From contig JACESY010000005.1 in NCBI GenBank assembly GCA_013911595.1, forward strand, positions 1 through 44,485: DNA of 44,485 nt, in the 5' to 3' direction. The position numbers and the translations under genes were made by a program. How positions within the stretch are numbered: position 1 is the first letter of the stretch; every line of letters starts with the position of its first letter. Shown piece by piece: positions 37,199 through 44,485 of the stretch. The notes under the pieces are model-generated. The model had not been told where the DNA came from. It did not search any database and was given only the letters and a program-made list of their open reading frames with translations. The stretch comes from Azoarcus sp. GTDB lineage: Bacteria > Pseudomonadota > Gammaproteobacteria > Burkholderiales > Rhodocyclaceae.

Positions 37199-37618
37199 AT
37201 GACCCGAATTCCGACTGTGCGCCAAGCGGGTTTCACGTTGATCGAACTAATGATCGCGGTGGCCATCGTGGGCATCCTCATTGCGGTGGCTTTCCCGTCC
37301 TACCAGACCTACGTCGCCAAATCATATCGCGGCAAGGCACTGGCCTGCGTGGTCGAACACGCGCAGTTCATGGAGCGTTTCTACACCAGCAACATGACCT
37401 ACGTCGGCGCCGCGCCCAACCTCGGTTGCACGACCGAGAACGACCTCAATACGCGCTACACCCTTGCCGTCAATATCGTCGACCAGCGCAACTACTCCGT
37501 CACCGCCACACCACTGGGTCACCAGGCCAAGCTGGAAGGACGCTGCGGCACGCTCTCTATCGACCAGGCCGGGCAGCGCGGCGCGAGCGGTTCGGCCGGC
37601 GTTGCCGGCTGCTGGTAG
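37199..37618 (+). CDS. pilE: Type IV pilin PilE-like (first operon)
   Basis: The 139-residue prepilin has leader [11 protein letters not shown] then [20 protein letters not shown], with E5 and the [13 protein letters not shown] helix. The C-terminus holds a cysteine pair ending GVAGCW. It follows pilY1 by 2 bases and closes the first operon. Minor pilins of this PilE/ComP kind are usual in this position; whether it is abundant in the fibre cannot be told. Confidence 0.92.
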   Translation: MTRIPTVRQAGFTLIELMIAVAIVGILIAVAFPSYQTYVAKSYRGKALACVVEHAQFMERFYTSNMTYVGAAPNLGCTTENDLNTRYTLAVNIVDQRNYSVTATPLGHQAKLEGRCGTLSIDQAGQRGASGSAGVAGCW

Positions 37619-37654
37619 CCACCCCCCTCTTCCGTACCCGATCACCATCCATCA

Positions 37655-37682
37655 CGGGAGCCGCCCTTAATGGCGGCACCCG
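37655..37682 (+). repeat. Hairpin between the two pilus-tip operons
   Basis: CGGG-A-GCCGCC pairs with GGCGGC-A-CCCG around a 6-base loop with one A/A mismatch. It lies 36 bases after pilE. There is no T-run, so termination is uncertain. The following AT-rich stretch (about 37700-37750, with TGCAT/ATGCA inverted copies) may hold the promoter of the second operon, but no good -35/-10 pair is evident. Confidence 0.4.
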
Positions 37683-37802
37683 TGGCGCTCCTGCATGCCA
37701 ATTTTCAACGGACATGCATTATTTCATGCACATCAGATAATTCTATTTGCATTGCCGAACCCGGCAAGCGATAAAGCGCGTACATGCCATTCGTATACGC
37801 CA

Positions 37803-38396
37803 ATGACATACACAGATTTTCTGCAAACTCAGTCACATGCCCCGCGCTCGGCGGATCGTCGCGGCGAACGCGGTGCGAGCATGATCGAGGTCCTGGTCTC
37901 GATGTTCGTGCTCGCGGTCGGCCTGCTGGGTTTTGCCGGCATGCAGATGGTCGGCATCAAGAGCAATCACAGCGCCCAGGTGCGGTCGCAGGCCACGCTG
38001 CTGGCCTACGACCTGGCCGACCGCATGCGCGGCGCGCGCGACGCGGCACTCGACGGCGACTACGATAACGATGGCAACAGCGAGGATCGCCGCGACTGGG
38101 ACGATGAACTCGTGCGCCGCCTAGGCGCCGGGGCCACGGCCAACGTCACGCGCAACGAGGCCAACATCACGATTGCGATCACCTGGAACGACCAGCGCGG
38201 CGACATCCGCGCCGCCCCCGAAGCGGACGACGGAAGCGAAGACGACACCCCGGGTTCGGACGCCGATCCCGGCATCCCAATGGCGCAGGCCGACGTAGCT
38301 CCGGACGAACCCGCCTCCGACAGCGAACAAGCCGAAACCGACGACGAAACGGCCGAGCCGGGTCACGTCATCTTCGCCTACAGCACGGAGATCTGA
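37803..38396 (+). CDS. pilV: Minor pilin PilV (second copy) with acidic C-terminal tail
   Basis: The 197-residue protein has a 24-residue leader ending RRGERG, then ASMIEVLVSMFVLAVGLLGF with E5, the PilV hallmark. After a short globular part, residues about 140-188 are very rich in Asp and Glu with Pro, Ser and Ala, unlike the first copy. The ATG at 37803 has no visible ribosome site; the in-frame ATG at 37695 would add 36 residues before the leader and seems less likely. It starts the second operon after a 184-base gap. Confidence 0.85.
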   Translation: MTYTDFLQTQSHAPRSADRRGERGASMIEVLVSMFVLAVGLLGFAGMQMVGIKSNHSAQVRSQATLLAYDLADRMRGARDAALDGDYDNDGNSEDRRDWDDELVRRLGAGATANVTRNEANITIAITWNDQRGDIRAAPEADDGSEDDTPGSDADPGIPMAQADVAPDEPASDSEQAETDDETAEPGHVIFAYSTEI

Positions 38397-39406
38397 TGCG
38401 GCGCGCGCAGCACGGCCTCTCGCTCACCGAACTGATGCTCTCGCTGTTGCTGGGCAGTGTGCTGGTGGTCGGCAGTGTCTCGCTGTTCGCCGGGGCGCGA
38501 GGCACGCATCGCGCCACCGAGGCCCTGTCGCGCGCACAAGAGAGCGGTCGCATCGCCATCGACCTGCTCGGCGCCGAACTGCGTCAGGCGGGCTACAGCG
38601 CCGCCTGCGACGAGCCCAACAACCTGCTGGACAACGAATCGGAAGCCTGGCGTGCCGAGGTCTTCGATCTCACCCGTCCAGTGTTCGGCTGGAGTGGCGA
38701 CCCGGACGGCCTCGGCCTGAGCAACCAGCTCGCCGACACCGACGCCCTACTGATCAAACATGCAGCCTTGTCGTCCAGCGCCATGGCTAGCGGCGAGACG
38801 GCCACCAACCACAGCAGCGTCAACCTCACCGGCGTCAGCGGTGTGAGCGAGGATCAGATCGTGCTCATCGCCGACGCACAGGGCTGCGACCTGTTCCAGA
38901 ACCGCAGCAATGACAAGGCCAGCGCCCTGTCACGCGGCGTCGGCAACAACCCCGGCAACAAGGTACCGGGCAGCAACGCCTTCAGTCACACCTACGACGA
39001 ATACATGGATATCCAGCTCTTCAGCTCCAACGTCTATTACGTCGGCCGCAAGGCTGGCCAGGCGCCGGCGCTGTGGCGCAAGCCCTTCTCGCGGGGCGCC
39101 GCGCCCGTTCAGGAATTGATCGAGGGCATCTCGCACCTGTTCGTGTGTTACGGCATCGACAGTGACGAGGACGAGCTCGTTGACAACCATGTCGCCATCG
39201 ACGCGGTCGACGACTGGGACCGCGTGCGCTCGGTACACCTCACCGTCATAGCGGTCGGCCCCAACCCCGGCACGGCCGAGCAACCGCAGACCGCCACCAT
39301 CGCCGACTGCGGCGGCGAAGACGAAACCGTCTACATCCCGGAGCGGCGTCACGCCGCCGTGTTCTCCACCTCGGTGGCCCTGCGCAATCGCCTGCCCGTG
39401 CTATGA
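38396..39406 (+). CDS. pilW: Minor pilin PilW (second copy)
   Basis: The 336-residue protein has the short leader MRRAQHG then LSLTELMLSLLLGSVLVVGS, with E5, and ends in VFSTSVALRNRLPVL like the first copy. The middle parts differ strongly from the first PilW. Its ATG overlaps the pilV stop by one base and its stop overlaps pilX by 4 bases. Same tip-complex role expected. Confidence 0.9.
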   Translation: MRRAQHGLSLTELMLSLLLGSVLVVGSVSLFAGARGTHRATEALSRAQESGRIAIDLLGAELRQAGYSAACDEPNNLLDNESEAWRAEVFDLTRPVFGWSGDPDGLGLSNQLADTDALLIKHAALSSSAMASGETATNHSSVNLTGVSGVSEDQIVLIADAQGCDLFQNRSNDKASALSRGVGNNPGNKVPGSNAFSHTYDEYMDIQLFSSNVYYVGRKAGQAPALWRKPFSRGAAPVQELIEGISHLFVCYGIDSDEDELVDNHVAIDAVDDWDRVRSVHLTVIAVGPNPGTAEQPQTATIADCGGEDETVYIPERRHAAVFSTSVALRNRLPVL

Positions 39407-39987
39407 CCCCTGCCACCCCACTGCGCGCCAACCGCGGCATCGTGTTGGTCACCACGCTAATCCTGCTGCTGATCATGACAGTACTCGGCATCAGCGCACT
39501 GCGCGCGACCACGCTCGAGGAACGCATGTCGGGCAACTGGCGCGACCGCAATCTCGCCCTGCAGGCAGCCGAGGCCGGGTTGCGCTCTGGCGAGCGCTTC
39601 ATCGGCCCGCTCACCGTCGCCCCCACACCTCACGCCTACCCCTGCACTGGCGACCAGTCATGCGAAGTGTTCGACCCGGCCGATAGCAGCAAGCGCCCCA
39701 CCGAGGGCGGCCTGATGTCGTCCAACGCAGCCGACCGCGAAGAATGGGCCCAGCAGTCGCGCGAATACGACCGGGACGAGGACTCCGGTCGCGACGTGCC
39801 GGGCACGGCCGCCCTGCCCCGTTACCTGATCGAGCACCGCGGCCACATCCGCGACCATCTCGTCACGGGCTTCGGCTCGGCGCATGAGACCGGGCGCGAC
39901 CAGTACCGCATCACCGCACGAGGCACCGGGCAGACGGCAGTTTCGCGCTCGGTCCTGCAATCCCTCTACATCAAACGCTACAACTGA
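39403..39987 (+). CDS. pilX: Minor pilin PilX (second copy)
   Basis: The 194-residue protein has RANRG then IVLVTTLILLLIMTVLGISA, no E5, followed by LEERMSGNWRDRNLALQAAE, which matches the first PilX. A cysteine pair is in YPCTGDQSCEVF. ATGA overlap with pilW and a 3-base gap to pilY1. Confidence 0.9.
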   Translation: MTPATPLRANRGIVLVTTLILLLIMTVLGISALRATTLEERMSGNWRDRNLALQAAEAGLRSGERFIGPLTVAPTPHAYPCTGDQSCEVFDPADSSKRPTEGGLMSSNAADREEWAQQSREYDRDEDSGRDVPGTAALPRYLIEHRGHIRDHLVTGFGSAHETGRDQYRITARGTGQTAVSRSVLQSLYIKRYN

Positions 39988-39990
39988 CCG

Positions 39991-42900
39991 ATGCCCACCC
40001 TGCGCCCCCTCGCCCTCGCCGCCGCCATCGCCCTGCCCGCGCAGGCCGGCCCGCTGGCGCTGTCGGACACGCCGCTGCAGATCTCGACAGTGGTCGAACC
40101 CAACGTCATGCTGCTGGTCGACAACTCCCTCAGCATGAGACAGATCATCTGGCACGAGGACTACGATCCGCAGGGCAGCTATGACGCCTGGCAATACTGC
40201 AGTCAAGGTTGGAGTTCTTGCACCCAATGGAGCAACCTGAACGCTGACACGCCGACCTATACCCCCAGCAATTTCCGACGAGCCGGCTGCAGCACGGGCT
40301 TTTCCAAGTTTCGTCGAGATTCGACAACCAAATGTCTCAAGCTGCCGGCACCGGGCGGATCGAATAGCACATGGTACATGGGGCGCTATGTGCGCTTTCT
40401 GCTCGATCATTTCCCCAACAATGCGGATCTGACAAACGGTGCGATCCCCAACGACTACCGAATGAATGTCGCGCGCAAAGTGGCGAAGGACCTTGTGCAG
40501 AACACGCCCGGCATGCGTTTCGGACTAGCAAATTTCAACTACACGCACGGCGGTCATATTGCAGCCTCGTGCGGTACGGACAACCCCTCGCTGGTCGACT
40601 CCATCGATGAACTGACCCCGTCGACGTTCACCCCGCTGGCCGAAAGCCTGTTCGAGATCACCCGCTACTTCCGTGGCCTGCGCAGTTTCTACAACAACAA
40701 CAATTACACCAGTCCCATTCGGTTCCGCTGTCAGAGGAGCTTCACCGTGGTCATCACCGACGGCCTGCCGACCTACGATGGCACATATCCGGAGGGTCCG
40801 AACGATACGGACGACCCGGACGGCTTGCTGCCAAACTGGGATGGCGTCGATAACGACGGAACCGGAAATGAAACCCTCACCGAGGGTGCAGCCCTGTTCC
40901 TGGACGACATCGCCAATTTCGCCTGGGACATCGACATGCGTACGGACGATACCGACGCGGCCGGTGTGAGCTTCGATGACCCGCAATTCCCGCGCCAGAA
41001 CATGCATACCTACACGGTCGGCTTCACGGTCGCCAACCAGATGCTGGAAGACGCGGCCGAGTACGGGCACGGCCAGTACTACACCGCGAACGATGCCGAA
41101 CAACTCACCGACGTGCTCCAGCAGGCCCTGCGCAACATCCAGACGCAGACTGGTTCCGCTGCCTCCGCCGCGGCCAGCACCGGCTTCGTCAGCACCGGCA
41201 CGCGCCTGTACTTCGGTGGCTACAACAGTGCCGACTGGAGCGGCGATCTGGTCGCATTCGATATCGAGAGCGATCGCACCAGCGCGAACTACGGCCGGCC
41301 CGTGCATGTCGCGTGGCGCGCCGCCGAGCAGATCCCTGTCGCGGCAGCGCGCACCATCGTCACGCAGGTCGACGGCGAAGCCGCAGCGTTTGACTGGGAC
41401 AGTTTCGAACCCGAGCACAAGGACGCCTGGTTTCAGAACAACCCCACCTTCATCGACTACATCCGCGGCACCGACCAACCGGGCTTTCGCCCGCGCGCAT
41501 CGCGCCTGGGCGACATCATCCACTCCGCCCCGGTGTTCGTCGGCGCGCCCAACATGCGCTACCCCGACGGCGTGCAGAGCGGCGCCTCCTACGACCAGTT
41601 CAAGCGCGATCACGGTGAGCGCCCGGCAATGATCTACGTAGGCGCCAACGACGGCATGCTGCACGGCTTCGACGCCGAGACCGGGCGGGAACGCCTCGCC
41701 TACGTGCCCGAGGCGGTTCTGCCCGAACTGCGCCATCTGGCCGACACCGACTACCGCACGAACCACCGCTATTTTGTCGACGGCTCGCCCACCGTGGCCG
41801 ACGCCTACATCGGTGAGCGCTGGCGCACGGTGCTGGTCGGCGGCCTCAACAAGGGCGGCCAGTCGGTCTATGCGCTCGATGTCACCGAGCCGCAGAACTT
41901 CGCCGAGAACGTCGCCGACGACATCGTGCTGTGGGAGTTCACCGACCCGGATCTGGGCTACAGCTTCAGCCAGCCGGCTATCGTGCGTCTGCGGGACGGC
42001 ACCTGGGCGGCGGTCTTCGGCAACGGCTACAACAACACCGAAGGGAACGACGATCCCAGCGCCACCGGCAACGCCGTGCTGTTCGTCGTTGATCTGGCCA
42101 CCGGCACGCTGATACGCAAGCTCGACACCGGCGAAGGCCCGGCCGAGGAAGAACGCCCCAACGGCCTGGCGACCGTCGCACCGGTCGACGACACCGGAAA
42201 CCGGCGCATTGACTTCGTCTACGCTGGGGATCTGTTCGGCAACCTGTGGCGCTTCAACCTCGGCAACAGCGCGCCCGCAAGCTGGAGCGTGCGCCGGCTG
42301 TTCCTCGCCTGCAGCAGCGACCCGTGCGACGATGCCGACCGCCAGCCCATCACCAGCCGACCATCGGTCATCCGCCATCCCACCGGGCGCGGACGCATCG
42401 TGCTGTTCGGCACCGGGCAGTACCTGGAGCCCGCCGACAAGATCGCCGCCAATTCGGGACTGCAGAGCTTCTACGGCATCTGGGACGAGGACAACAACGT
42501 CAGCGCAAACCGCGGCAACGTGCTGGCGCAATCCATACTCTCGGAACAGACGCTCGGCTTCACGACCCCGCAGAACAGTACCGTGTCCTACCGGCTGCGC
42601 GCCACGACCAGCGAGCGCGCAAGCTGGAGCGAGCATCGCGGCTGGGTGCTCGACCTGGTCCCCCCTTCGGGCACCTTGCAGGGCGAGCGTCAGATCACCC
42701 ACTCCATCGTGCGCAACGGCCGCGTGATCTTCACCACGCTGATTCCCAGCGAGGACCCCTGCCGCCCCGGCGGCGACAGTTGGCTGATGGAGCTGAACGC
42801 CGCCAGCGGCGGGCGACTCACCTACGCCCCGTTCGACCTGAATCTGGACCGGAGCTTCACGATCGGCGACCACACGCGCGTGGGCGAAGACGACGACACC

Positions 42901-43083
42901 CTATGGATGCCGCCATCCGGGCTGCTCGTCGACGGCGGCGCAACCGCCACGCCCGCCGTACTGGTGGGCGAGGACGGCGCCGAATACAAGCAGTTGTCTA
43001 CCGCCAGCGGCCTTCGCACGGTCCGCGAGAACCCCGGCCCGAACGACGTAGGCCGCCAGAGCTGGCGAGAAATCGTCCAATGA
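39991..43083 (+). CDS. pilY1: PilY1 tip adhesin, second copy, with N-terminal MIDAS motif
   Basis: The 1030-residue protein has a signal peptide (MPTLRPLALAAAIALPAQA) and then VVEPNVMLLVDNSLSM, a DxSxS metal site (D44, S46, S48) of a von Willebrand A-like domain that reaches to about 370. The C-terminal propeller shows [18 protein letters not shown] (about 547-564) and a degenerate calcium loop DDTGNRRID (733-741) before FVYAGDLFGNLWRFN. It ends VGRQSWREIVQ. PilY1 acts as adhesin and as part of the primer for pilus assembly. It is shorter than and diverged from the first copy, which lacks the metal site. Confidence 0.93.
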   Translation: MPTLRPLALAAAIALPAQAGPLALSDTPLQISTVVEPNVMLLVDNSLSMRQIIWHEDYDPQGSYDAWQYCSQGWSSCTQWSNLNADTPTYTPSNFRRAGCSTGFSKFRRDSTTKCLKLPAPGGSNSTWYMGRYVRFLLDHFPNNADLTNGAIPNDYRMNVARKVAKDLVQNTPGMRFGLANFNYTHGGHIAASCGTDNPSLVDSIDELTPSTFTPLAESLFEITRYFRGLRSFYNNNNYTSPIRFRCQRSFTVVITDGLPTYDGTYPEGPNDTDDPDGLLPNWDGVDNDGTGNETLTEGAALFLDDIANFAWDIDMRTDDTDAAGVSFDDPQFPRQNMHTYTVGFTVANQMLEDAAEYGHGQYYTANDAEQLTDVLQQALRNIQTQTGSAASAAASTGFVSTGTRLYFGGYNSADWSGDLVAFDIESDRTSANYGRPVHVAWRAAEQIPVAAARTIVTQVDGEAAAFDWDSFEPEHKDAWFQNNPTFIDYIRGTDQPGFRPRASRLGDIIHSAPVFVGAPNMRYPDGVQSGASYDQFKRDHGERPAMIYVGANDGMLHGFDAETGRERLAYVPEAVLPELRHLADTDYRTNHRYFVDGSPTVADAYIGERWRTVLVGGLNKGGQSVYALDVTEPQNFAENVADDIVLWEFTDPDLGYSFSQPAIVRLRDGTWAAVFGNGYNNTEGNDDPSATGNAVLFVVDLATGTLIRKLDTGEGPAEEERPNGLATVAPVDDTGNRRIDFVYAGDLFGNLWRFNLGNSAPASWSVRRLFLACSSDPCDDADRQPITSRPSVIRHPTGRGRIVLFGTGQYLEPADKIAANSGLQSFYGIWDEDNNVSANRGNVLAQSILSEQTLGFTTPQNSTVSYRLRATTSERASWSEHRGWVLDLVPPSGTLQGERQITHSIVRNGRVIFTTLIPSEDPCRPGGDSWLMELNAASGGRLTYAPFDLNLDRSFTIGDHTRVGEDDDTLWMPPSGLLVDGGATATPAVLVGEDGAEYKQLSTASGLRTVRENPGPNDVGRQSWREIVQ

Positions 43084-43508
43084 CGCACGGCGCCCGAAGA
43101 CAGGACGGCTTCTCGCTGATCGAACTGATGATCGTACTCGCGATTCTCGCGATCATCGTCGCGATCGCGTGGCCCACCTACACCGAACAGATCCGCAAGA
43201 GCCGCCGCGTCGAGGCCCAGCGCGCATTGCTGGAATTGGCCCACCACCTCGAACGCGAATACAGCCGCAGCGGCACCTATGCCGACGTTACCTTGCCGTT
43301 CAACCGCGTGCCGTTCGACACCCCCGATCCGTATTACACGATCGCCTTCGTCGGGGAGTTGCAAGCCGGCTCGTGGACGCTCGCCGCACAACCGGTCGGG
43401 GTCATGCGCGACGACCCCTGCGGCAGCCTCTACATCACCCACACCGGCCGTCGCGGCCAGGGCGACGATCCGGACGATCCGCTCGACCCCGAGTGCTGGC
43501 CGAACTGA
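43080..43508 (+). CDS. pilE: Type IV pilin PilE-like (second operon)
   Basis: The 142-residue prepilin has leader MTHGARRQDG then FSLIELMIVLAILAIIVAIA with E5. A cysteine pair lies in DDPCGSLYI and PECWPN at the C-terminus. ATGA overlap with pilY1 mirrors the pilY1-pilE order of the first operon. It ends 108 bases from a convergent pilin gene. Confidence 0.92.
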   Translation: MTHGARRQDGFSLIELMIVLAILAIIVAIAWPTYTEQIRKSRRVEAQRALLELAHHLEREYSRSGTYADVTLPFNRVPFDTPDPYYTIAFVGELQAGSWTLAAQPVGVMRDDPCGSLYITHTGRRGQGDDPDDPLDPECWPN

Positions 43509-43519
43509 TATCCGTAGTG

Positions 43520-43562
43520 GCAGGGCCCGCCGCATGTACGCCCGATACGGCGCATGCCCTGC
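43520..43562. repeat. Long imperfect hairpin between convergent pilin genes
   Basis: GCAGGGC (43520-43526) pairs with GCCCTGC (43556-43562), and inside it CGCCG pairs with CGGCG (43528-43532 with 43548-43552). It may end both pilin transcripts, though it lacks a T-run. Confidence 0.4.
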
Positions 43563-43616
43563 AGACATCTTTCCCTGCGTCTCCGGCTGGACGATCCGCC
43601 TGCGGGCTCCCGTCCG

Positions 43617-44042
43617 TCAGCGGTTCCAGCAATCGGACTTGGCCGCGTTCTTCACACCGTTATGGGTCAGCGTCATCGTGCCGCAAGCGTCATCCGCCTG
43701 CGATCCTTCCGGCGTGGCGGTCAGCGTGAAACTCGTCTCGTCGGCCGCGATCGTGATGCCGTAGTAGCGCGTCGAGCCGTCCTTGGGAGACTTGTCGGCG
43801 AGGAGCGGCGCGCCTGCGTAGGTGTTGCCGGTGACGTAGAAGCGCTCCAGCGCCTGCGCGTTCTCCAGCATCACCGTCTGCGCATCGGCGCGGCGCGTCT
43901 TCTGCAGATAGTTCTGGTAGGACGGATAGGCAACTCCGACCAGAATGCCGATCACCGCCACGACGATCATCAGCTCGATCAGCGTGAAGCCGCGCTGTCG
44001 CCCGGCCCGAGTTATGGGCTTTTCGATATCGTGTTCTGTCAT
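43617..44042 (-). CDS. pilE: Type IV pilin PilE-like (minus strand)
   Basis: The 141-residue prepilin has leader MTEHDIEKPITRAGRQRG, then [20 protein letters not shown] with E5, the YQNYLQKTRRADAQ helix and a C-terminal cysteine pair (DDACGTMTL ... SDCWNR). It resembles the other two pilins in the window, all of which end in Cys-Trp plus 0-2 residues. AGGTGAGG lies just upstream of the ATG, inside the end of the preceding gene 7 bases away, so the two are one unit. Confidence 0.92.
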   Translation of the reverse strand: MTEHDIEKPITRAGRQRGFTLIELMIVVAVIGILVGVAYPSYQNYLQKTRRADAQTVMLENAQALERFYVTGNTYAGAPLLADKSPKDGSTRYYGITIAADETSFTLTATPEGSQADDACGTMTLTHNGVKNAAKSDCWNR

Positions 44043-44049
44043 GCACACC

Positions 44050-44484
44050 TCACCTCGGCACCAGATCGATCCACGTGCGCCGACCGGGCACGAAATTCGG
44101 TCCGCGAATCGGATTGTCGTCCTGCGTGATGTCCTCGACCTCGGCCGGCGTCTGGTCGTCAGCGACGCTGCCGCCACCTTCGCCAAGACGCTTGTCGATG
44201 TCGAGCAGATGCTGCACCGGAACGACACCGGGGGCGTAGAAGCGCAGGCGATGATAGGCCATCAGCGCCGCGTCCTGCAGCAAGGTACCCAGGTTGGCCA
44301 GCGCATCGGCGACCGCATCTTCGTCGCCCGCCGCAAGCGCAAGCGACAGCGCACTGAGGGCGCCGGCGTAGTCCTCCTCGATCACTTCCTGACCAGCGTC
44401 GTCGATCAGCGACTGGTATTGGCCGAGGTTGATGCCTCGAGTGTCGATTGCCACGTTGGCATTATAGTTGGACGCCCCGTAACA
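44050..44484 (-). CDS. Unidentified protein, C-terminal part; possible third PilY1-like protein
   Basis: The frame is open to the right edge of the window, so the gene may be cut. If it starts inside the window, the GTG at 44454 gives 134 residues, with a TATAAT 6 bases upstream and no ribosome site. I recognise no domain in the middle, which is Ala/Asp/Glu-rich and probably helical. The last residues GPNFVPGRRTWIDLVPR resemble the PilY1 end GPNDVGRQSWREIVQ at 43083, and the order (this gene, then pilE) repeats the pilY1-pilE order seen twice on the plus strand. I therefore suspect the tail of a third PilY1-like or pilus-associated protein; this is inference. Confidence 0.5.
   Translation of the reverse strand, partial: CYGASNYNANVAIDTRGINLGQYQSLIDDAGQEVIEEDYAGALSALSLALAAGDEDAVADALANLGTLLQDAALMAYHRLRFYAPGVVPVQHLLDIDKRLGEGGGSVADDQTPAEVEDITQDDNPIRGPNFVPGRRTWIDLVPR
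44461..44466 (-). promoter_or_regulatory. TATAAT box at the window edge
   Basis: A perfect minus-strand TATAAT lies 6 bases before the GTG at 44454. If used, the transcript would start at about the GTG and be leaderless. The -35 region is outside the window. If the gene continues beyond the edge, this is a chance match inside coding sequence. Confidence 0.25.
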
Positions 44485-44485
44485 C

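Noticed and set aside
40525..42873. Minus-strand open frame of 782 codons inside the second pilY1
   Set aside because: Antisense shadow with Val/Ala/Gly/Arg-rich composition and no recognisable motif.

Overview
The window is GC-rich chromosomal DNA. Almost every gene has clear proteobacterial relatives. A complete periplasmic Sox thiosulfate-oxidation set, a flavocytochrome c sulfide dehydrogenase, several small cytochromes c, monomeric isocitrate dehydrogenase and a type IV pilus minor-pilin locus together suggest a sulfur-oxidising betaproteobacterium, perhaps Rhodocyclales (Thauera/Azoarcus-like). The taxonomy is inference from gene content; no rRNA gene is present. I see no phage, insertion sequence, CRISPR array, tRNA or rRNA.

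Layout. 1-3.4 kb: the 3' part of a GAF/PAS/GGDEF/EAL c-di-GMP protein and a class V aminotransferase. 3.4-5.7 kb: monomeric isocitrate dehydrogenase (minus strand). 6.2-13.2 kb: a minus-strand cluster arsR-soxC-soxD-soxY-soxZ-soxA-soxX-(terminator)-soxB. 13.4-15.7 kb: divergent fccAB-type sulfide dehydrogenase and a convergent cytochrome c4. 15.8-30.7 kb: housekeeping genes (Nudix, dut, coaBC, radC, S4 protein, Ap4A phosphorylase, two YkgJ proteins around a UPF0149/SEC-C protein, trmB, rpmE, a GT-C membrane protein, pgi, orn, a small cytochrome c, rsgA, thiolase, CbiB/AmpE-like protein, CoA pyrophosphatase). 30.9-43.5 kb: two consecutive minor-pilin operons, fimT-pilV-pilW-pilX-pilY1-pilE and pilV-pilW-pilX-pilY1-pilE. 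43.6-44.5 kb: a convergent pilin gene preceded by a partial gene whose end resembles a PilY1 C-terminus.

How the genes work together. The Sox proteins load thiosulfate on the SoxY Gly-Gly-Cys-Gly-Gly arm (SoxAX), hydrolyse sulfate off (SoxB) and oxidise the remaining sulfane (SoxCD). The FccAB pair oxidises sulfide, and small cytochromes including c4 can pass electrons on. An ArsR-family regulator with cysteines placed like those of persulfide sensors is encoded first in the sox direction. Its promoter carries a 16-bp-arm inverted repeat whose two arms lie exactly over the -35 and -10 boxes. The pilus genes would build the tip complex that primes type IV pilus assembly. They occur as two differently built versions, one PilY1 with and one without an N-terminal DxSxS metal site.

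Most of the window is recognisable biology. The parts I consider worth a second look are the sox operator architecture, the separate control of soxB, the duplicated pilus-tip modules with a probable third one at the right edge, and a methionine-free cytochrome c coupled to rsgA. I did not find a wholly new system that I could defend from sequence alone.
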